64,000 nucleotides of DNA from Anderseniella sp963700885 (lineage in GTDB: Bacteria; Pseudomonadota; Alphaproteobacteria; Rhizobiales; Aestuariivirgaceae). Below the pieces are notes generated by a model, which had not been told where the DNA came from, did no database searches, and saw nothing but the letters and a program-made list of their open reading frames with translations. Below, piece by piece: positions 59,917 through 64,000 of the stretch. Every line of letters begins with the position of its first letter. The first letter of the stretch is position 1. The DNA is taken from NCBI GenBank assembly GCA_963700885.1, contig CAVOZJ010000038.1, forward strand, positions 124,001 through 188,000, written 5' to 3'. The position numbers and the translations under genes were made by a program.

Positions 59917-61701
59917 CTAGGCTGCATCGGGTACTGCGTTCTTCAGTTCCAGGCAGGCAAACGCCACCTCCCGCAGGAGATCATCCCACGGACCTGGCGT
60001 TATAACGAGAGTGTCAACCATACAAGTCAATGAGTGATCCAGTGACGACGGCCGGTCGGACATGCCTATTGTCTTGACCTGCTGCAATCGTGCCTCGGAA
60101 AGAAACCTGTAGACTTCGCCTGATACGTCCCGGTTCTGGTCCAGATTGACTATAACCGGGCCAGAGTGGCCCTTGATCAGGACACACAACGCCTGTGCAT
60201 AGTTTGCAAGGTGACTGATCTTGTAACCGCGCTGTTCAAGCCGCGATTTGATGTCGTACGCAACTACGGAATTGTTGTTTACCAGCATTATGTTGGCAGT
60301 TTCCTGCTGTTCAGGCCGGGTGGTACTTTGGCCCACTGCAGCCCTGCTGTTCTGATTTGGCTGTGCCACGACGGGCAGGCACAAATTGACAGTGAATGTC
60401 GTGCCTTCGCCAGGCTTGCTGGTTGCGGCAATGGTGCCATGCATGAGATGGGCAATCTCGCGGCAGATGGCAAGCCCAAGGCCGGTACCCTGAATCTGTA
60501 CCCGGGCTGACTGGTTCGCTTGCGAAAACCTGTCAAAAATCTTGGCTATGTTGTCACTGTCTATACCGATACCGGTATCGGTTACTTCGATGCAAATGCT
60601 GGGGTGATCAGGCCTTGAGCCGTCATCCACGGATTTAGCGTTCAGGACAACACCGCCGTGGTCTGTGAATTTTACCGCGTTGGAAATGAGGTTGGTCAGC
60701 AGTTGCCGCAATCGCATGGGGTCAACATGAACAAAATCGGGGAGGTTGTCGTCCAGATCGCAAACCAGATCTATCGCCTTTTCCTTGGCACGAATGCTGA
60801 ACAGGTCGACGGCTTCGGTGATTGACTGCCTCAGGTCACAGGTTTCCGGCCGCATTGTCAGTTTGCCAGCGTCGATCTTGGATAGGTCAAGTGCGTCATT
60901 GAGAATTGCCAGCAATGCGTGACCGGAAGTGGAAATCATCTTCGCATAGCCGCGCTTTGTTTCGTCATTCAAACTGTCGCTGAGCAGGGATGCCATTCCT
61001 ATAATGCCATTTAGTGGAGTACGGATTTCATGGCTCATTGTTGCCAGGAAATCGCTCTTGGCCTTGCTGTGTGCCTCGGCTTCTATCGCAATCCGCTCTG
61101 CAGCATTGCGATCCCGCTGAGCCTGCTTTTGTGCCTTGAACCGGAATAGCAGTTCGCGCTTTACATATATGTCGTGGAACAGACCATTGAACACGATCGC
61201 CAGGAACAAACCGCACAACAAGGCTACCAGGGTTACCCGGAGATAGATGTTGTGCGACCGATCAAGCCGGTCCCGGGTGTGGTAAACCGACAGGGAATAA
61301 CCGTTTTGCCTGGCGATTGCAGTTTCTGCCGTGGCGGGAGGTTGGTCACAGGCTGATTTTGCAAATCCGCTAACAATGCGGTTTCCGTCTGGAAGCACGA
61401 GCACAGCGCATTTGACTTCGGGGCGGGATGTTACTGATTCCAGCAGACCACGGCGAACCGTCTGAGAATTTTTACCGAGATCTGGAAGCGTTGATATCGT
61501 GTTGAGTATCTGTTGCGACGCCCGCGTGAAATCCACGTGCTGATCCATGCCCGCCTGGTCAATGTGCCGGGTTTCGATCCAATGAAGCAATGCGGCCGTC
61601 AGGACTACAGCAACAGGGACAAGCAGGTGAAGATAACGGCCGCTTCGCCTGCTTTTTGGCAATACAGTACTGTGTTGTCTGACTGACAAGATCGTTTCCA
61701 T
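59917..61701 (-). CDS. membrane hybrid histidine kinase with degenerate receiver
   Basis: The 594-residue protein has two helices (about 24-40 and 152-176) around a periplasmic sensor of about 110 residues. A coiled coil follows, then HisKA with FLATMSHEIRTPLNG (H224) and HATPase_c with NLISNAVKFT, DTGIGI and GTGLGL. The last 120 residues look like a response-regulator receiver, but the acidic pair is IMLVNNNSV (Asn-Asn for Asp-Asp). The phospho-acceptor Asp may persist in VIVNLDQNRD. The kinase part should be active; the receiver is probably a regulatory pseudo-domain. No response regulator gene is adjacent. Confidence 0.88.
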   Translation of the reverse strand: METILSVRQHSTVLPKSRRSGRYLHLLVPVAVVLTAALLHWIETRHIDQAGMDQHVDFTRASQQILNTISTLPDLGKNSQTVRRGLLESVTSRPEVKCAVLVLPDGNRIVSGFAKSACDQPPATAETAIARQNGYSLSVYHTRDRLDRSHNIYLRVTLVALLCGLFLAIVFNGLFHDIYVKRELLFRFKAQKQAQRDRNAAERIAIEAEAHSKAKSDFLATMSHEIRTPLNGIIGMASLLSDSLNDETKRGYAKMISTSGHALLAILNDALDLSKIDAGKLTMRPETCDLRQSITEAVDLFSIRAKEKAIDLVCDLDDNLPDFVHVDPMRLRQLLTNLISNAVKFTDHGGVVLNAKSVDDGSRPDHPSICIEVTDTGIGIDSDNIAKIFDRFSQANQSARVQIQGTGLGLAICREIAHLMHGTIAATSKPGEGTTFTVNLCLPVVAQPNQNSRAAVGQSTTRPEQQETANIMLVNNNSVVAYDIKSRLEQRGYKISHLANYAQALCVLIKGHSGPVIVNLDQNRDVSGEVYRFLSEARLQQVKTIGMSDRPSSLDHSLTCMVDTLVITPGPWDDLLREVAFACLELKNAVPDAA

Positions 61702-61942
61702 ACCTGGAGCATCACCTGATCAGCTGGCGTCGCATGATCAGCGAGTACCCTTCGGTTCCAAGCAAGGAGCAACATGATTGTATTCACTTGAGTACATATT
61801 GCTCCGGGTCCGCATCTGAACTCATCTCTGAGTAGATTTCAGGATAATACCGGACATTCATTGGCAGGCTTTTAGCGGCAGAACCGGGATTTGTCTGATT
61901 GGATTAAGCAACTGGTAATACACAGTTGCCTTGATATGACCG

Positions 61943-62536
61943 TCAGTTTCGTTCGGCCCACAAGGCAAGGCCAACAACGGCGAGCATCGTAGCTGCCATG
62001 GCTACATTGATGAGGCTCTGCACCCGGTGGGGAAGGTCCAGACGTTTGAGGTAAACCCCGACTCCAAGCCACGAAAAGTGAATTGGTATCCAGAATGCAT
62101 TGAGAATGCCGACCTTGAGTGCCACTTCGGCTGGATAGCTGGAAGGCAGAAAGGCAAAGCCGGTGAACAATGCTGTGTTCACCGCGTAGGCTTTCGGGTT
62201 GATGAACTGGAGGGTAAATCCGTTCCAGAAACCCGGTGCATTTTGCGGGGCAACCAGGGCAATTTTACTCCCGGAGAAGGCTATTTTTGCAGCCAGGTAG
62301 GTCAGGTACGCTACCGATGCGAACATCAGGATCGAACGTAAATGTGGAATTGAGAACAATACGGCGGCCAGCCCGGTTGCCACCGCCATGCCGACAGCAA
62401 AATTACCGGCGCACAGGCCCCAAAGATAGGAAAATCCTGCCTTGAACCCGAAACCTGAGCCAACACCGGCAACACTCAAAACGCCAGGGCCAGGAGTGAC
62501 AATCAAAAACAGGCAGGCAAGCGCGAACGCAATCAT
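61943..62536 (-). CDS. LysE-family exporter
   Basis: The 197-residue membrane protein has LIVTPGPGVLSVAGVGSGFGFKAGFSYLWGLCAGNFAVG, with the conserved PGP, then LAAKIAFS and FWNGFTLQFINPKAYAVNTALFTGF, the features of LysE/RhtB exporters. Six helices are present. The start ATG 62536 overlaps the stop of the upstream GST gene by four bases, so they are co-transcribed. The substrate is not predictable. It is the second LysE-family gene in the window (the other is at 53125). Confidence 0.88.
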   Translation of the reverse strand: MIAFALACLFLIVTPGPGVLSVAGVGSGFGFKAGFSYLWGLCAGNFAVGMAVATGLAAVLFSIPHLRSILMFASVAYLTYLAAKIAFSGSKIALVAPQNAPGFWNGFTLQFINPKAYAVNTALFTGFAFLPSSYPAEVALKVGILNAFWIPIHFSWLGVGVYLKRLDLPHRVQSLINVAMAATMLAVVGLALWAERN

Positions 62537-63123
62537 TCCCGGTCTGAACCTTCGTCACCGCCCAACGAATTCCAGGACTTGCGGGATGTGTGTTTGTCAT
62601 ACCAGATCCCAATTGCAGGCAGGGAATGCAGCAGATGGGTGTGACTGGTGTGCATGCAGAAATTATGCACTGCCGGCAGCAGCCACATGTCAGCCAGTGT
62701 AAATCCTCTTCCCACGAGCCAGTTCCGGTTGCCAATGCACTCATTCAGGACATTGAGACACGATAGTGTGTCTTTGCACTGCACAGCGGAGGCAGCAGAC
62801 CGGTCATCCATTAATTTCCCCAACCGGGTCTGTATGACAGCGATCCATTGTTCAACTTCAGCCGACCGGATTGGATTGACTGGCACCAATGACCGGCCAT
62901 TGAAACGGTGGTCAATATAGTGAGTGATGCTGCGAATCTCGAACAACCGGACTTTGCCGTGGCGCAGCGCAGGCAATGATCCAAAACAGTTTTCCTTCAC
63001 AGCTTTGGTGGAGCCGTACTCTATCGCACGGAACCGATGCAGAATGCCTTTTTCCACGCAGGCCATCCTGCAGATGCGCACGCCCGCATCATGCGCCGGT
63101 CCGATGATTTCCAACTCTGCCAT
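62533..63123 (-). CDS. glutathione S-transferase family protein
   Basis: The 196-residue protein has a thioredoxin-like N-terminal domain with the GSLPALRHGKVRLFEIRSITHYID segment (cis-Pro and the gamma-Glu binding E-S/R site) and an all-helical C-terminal domain containing FTLADMWLLPAVHNF. It would conjugate or reduce electrophiles with glutathione. It is coupled to the LysE-family gene by an ATGA overlap. A maleylpyruvate isomerase role (linking to gentisate) is not suggested by its sequence. Confidence 0.85.
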   Translation of the reverse strand: MAELEIIGPAHDAGVRICRMACVEKGILHRFRAIEYGSTKAVKENCFGSLPALRHGKVRLFEIRSITHYIDHRFNGRSLVPVNPIRSAEVEQWIAVIQTRLGKLMDDRSAASAVQCKDTLSCLNVLNECIGNRNWLVGRGFTLADMWLLPAVHNFCMHTSHTHLLHSLPAIGIWYDKHTSRKSWNSLGGDEGSDRE

Positions 63124-63204
63124 GCTTGCTACTCCGCCGTGCTTGGCTATCGCATAAAGCAGGTTCAGTTACAACCAGTTGTGACCTGCCGGTCGATGGC
63201 GTTG

Positions 63205-63717
63205 TCAGACACCGGACGGGCGATCCACGCCGGGTAGATAAGGCTTGAGATCAATCAGTGGTGTATTGTCCAGCGCGTCTGTCGCGTCGATGACAATGAT
63301 TCCGGTCTCCATATCGATGGAAACGATTTTGACCAGTGCCATTGCTACCGGATTGGGCCGCACAGGTGAGCGCAGGGAAAACACTCCCGCGGGAGTTTCG
63401 CGATGACGAGGCATTTGCAGGACAATGTCACGACGCGCCTGATGCATCCAGTAAAGGATATGCAGGTAATCGCCGGTACCAAGACCGGTCAGTCCAGGAC
63501 GCCATGCCGGGTCGATTTCCAGAGAGCAATTTCCCGCCACTCTCTCGCGTGCCTGGCGCATGTTTTTTGGACACTGGCTCCGCTGGCTCCAGGGGGATCT
63601 CACACGACCGATGAACACAATGTGCGCATCGCCAGGCTCGCTGGCTGGATCTCGCAGCGATATGACTTCGCCCGCACGCACACCGGCCAGGCCCGGCTTG
63701 TCAGGTGACCCAGTCAT
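63205..63717 (-). CDS. trmO: tRNA (N6-threonylcarbamoyladenosine37-N6)-methyltransferase TrmO-like
   Basis: The 170-residue protein has the TsaA/TrmO fold: IVFIGRVRSPWSQRSQCPKNMRQAR, LGTGDYLHILYWMHQARRDIVLQMPRH and FSLRSPVRPNPVAMALVKIVSID. The RPNP motif and the C-terminal DNTPLIDLKPYLP are typical. It methylates t6A37 in tRNA-Thr with SAM. The frame is open to 63819, but ATG 63717 overlaps the stop of the MlaC-like gene (ATGA) and gives the family length. Confidence 0.88.
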   Translation of the reverse strand: MTGSPDKPGLAGVRAGEVISLRDPASEPGDAHIVFIGRVRSPWSQRSQCPKNMRQARERVAGNCSLEIDPAWRPGLTGLGTGDYLHILYWMHQARRDIVLQMPRHRETPAGVFSLRSPVRPNPVAMALVKIVSIDMETGIIVIDATDALDNTPLIDLKPYLPGVDRPSGV

Positions 63718-64000
63718 AGAGGTAACTCGCCGGATTTGAGGTAAACAAAGATTGCGTCGATATTGCCACCTTGTTCTATGATGTGGTCGAAACTTTGCCG
63801 AAGCAGGATACTTATCCATATGCCCTGAATTCGGATATCTGTAATGTGAACGTTATTCGTCCTGAATTCCAGTTCGGTACGGTGGTCGTGATAGTGTTGC
63901 ATATAGCCTTTCACGATGTTGCGGTGTGAGCTTGTGACAACAAACGCCTTGCCGCCAACTTTTTTGCCATGCCTTGCAAGAGCATTCAGCACCATGCGAT
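63714..64000 (-). CDS. MlaC/HpnM-family phospholipid-transport protein, 5' end outside window
   Basis: Only the last 95 or so codons are visible; the frame remains open to the window edge. The segment FRTNNVHITDIRIQGIWISILLRQSFDHIIEQGGNIDAIFVYLKSG matches the C-terminus of MlaC proteins (kIxDVxVEGVSLxxTxRxxF...xxGGxDxLIxxL). MlaC shuttles phospholipids between the outer-membrane and inner-membrane Mla complexes; the HpnM subgroup is linked to hopanoids. The ATG at 63995 is in frame, but the real start is likely outside. It is coupled to trmO by an ATGA overlap. Confidence 0.6.
   Translation of the reverse strand, partial: RMVLNALARHGKKVGGKAFVVTSSHRNIVKGYMQHYHDHRTELEFRTNNVHITDIRIQGIWISILLRQSFDHIIEQGGNIDAIFVYLKSGELPL

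Noticed and set aside
1..64000. Prophage, transposon, integron or CRISPR array
   Set aside because: No transposase, integrase, att-like repeats, spacer-repeat array or cas genes were seen on either strand.

Overview
The window reads as chromosome of a heterotrophic alphaproteobacterium, most likely a Hyphomicrobiales/Rhodobacterales-type organism. This rests on gene content: a box (aerobic benzoyl-CoA) cluster with a BoxR regulator, a liu-type leucine cluster with a TetR regulator, a DmdA-like GcvT protein, non-pyrrolysine MttB, Yej/Dpp-like peptide uptake, MlaC, TrmO, EttA and Uup. Coding density is high and start/stop overlaps are frequent. I saw no rRNA, tRNA, CRISPR array, transposase or phage gene.

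Layout. 1-6.6 kb: the end of a 2-keto-3-deoxygluconate kinase gene, a DmdA/GcvT-like methyltransferase, a frameshifted DUF3095 gene, a glycosyltransferase plus polysaccharide deacetylase pair, and a membrane-bound class III adenylate cyclase on the minus strand. 6.9-12.9 kb: a four-gene peptide/oligopeptide ABC importer. 13.1-18.2 kb: glycosyltransferases (one split by an in-frame TAG) and two methyltransferase-like proteins. 18.2-21.4 kb: a 911-residue ABC exporter-like protein whose nucleotide-binding domain has lost every catalytic motif, followed by a stand-alone cyclic-nucleotide-binding protein. 21.4-23.7 kb: a salicylyl-CoA 5-hydroxylase-like flavoprotein and gentisate 1,2-dioxygenase. 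23.7-25.3 kb: argE and a DUF805 protein.

25.3-32.7 kb: a TetR regulator, isovaleryl-CoA dehydrogenase, both methylcrotonyl-CoA carboxylase subunits, an MttB-family methyltransferase and a DUF309 protein, tightly packed. 32.7-38.0 kb: boxC-boxB-boxA-boxR, with a candidate promoter and TGCA-repeat operator upstream. 38.0-41.9 kb: a UxaA-family sugar-acid dehydratase, a dihaem DUF1111 protein and a PQQ sugar dehydrogenase. 41.9-46.5 kb: a ChaN-like protein, then a translationally coupled trio of acetylpolyamine amidohydrolase-like protein, an unknown 574-residue protein and a DUF3726 protein.

46.5-64 kb is mixed housekeeping and accessory sequence: Uup, a cupin, a GC-rich potassium channel without a clear start, HyuA, a fatty acid desaturase, two LysE exporters, RNase T2, TerC, a DUF1508 protein, EttA, a 60-codon remnant of a ThiO-like oxidase, an alpha/beta hydrolase, a hybrid histidine kinase with a degenerate receiver, a GST, TrmO and the C-terminal part of MlaC.

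Two themes stand out. One is CoA-dependent catabolism of aromatics and branched chains (salicylyl-CoA/gentisate, leucine, benzoyl-CoA) within 17 kb; the ligases and several downstream enzymes must lie elsewhere. The other is a surface-glycan and cyclic-nucleotide theme: glycosyltransferases, deacetylase, cyclase, cNMP-binding protein and a pseudo-ATPase exporter. The latter is the best candidate for an undescribed system here. All calls are from reading the sequence; no database search was run.
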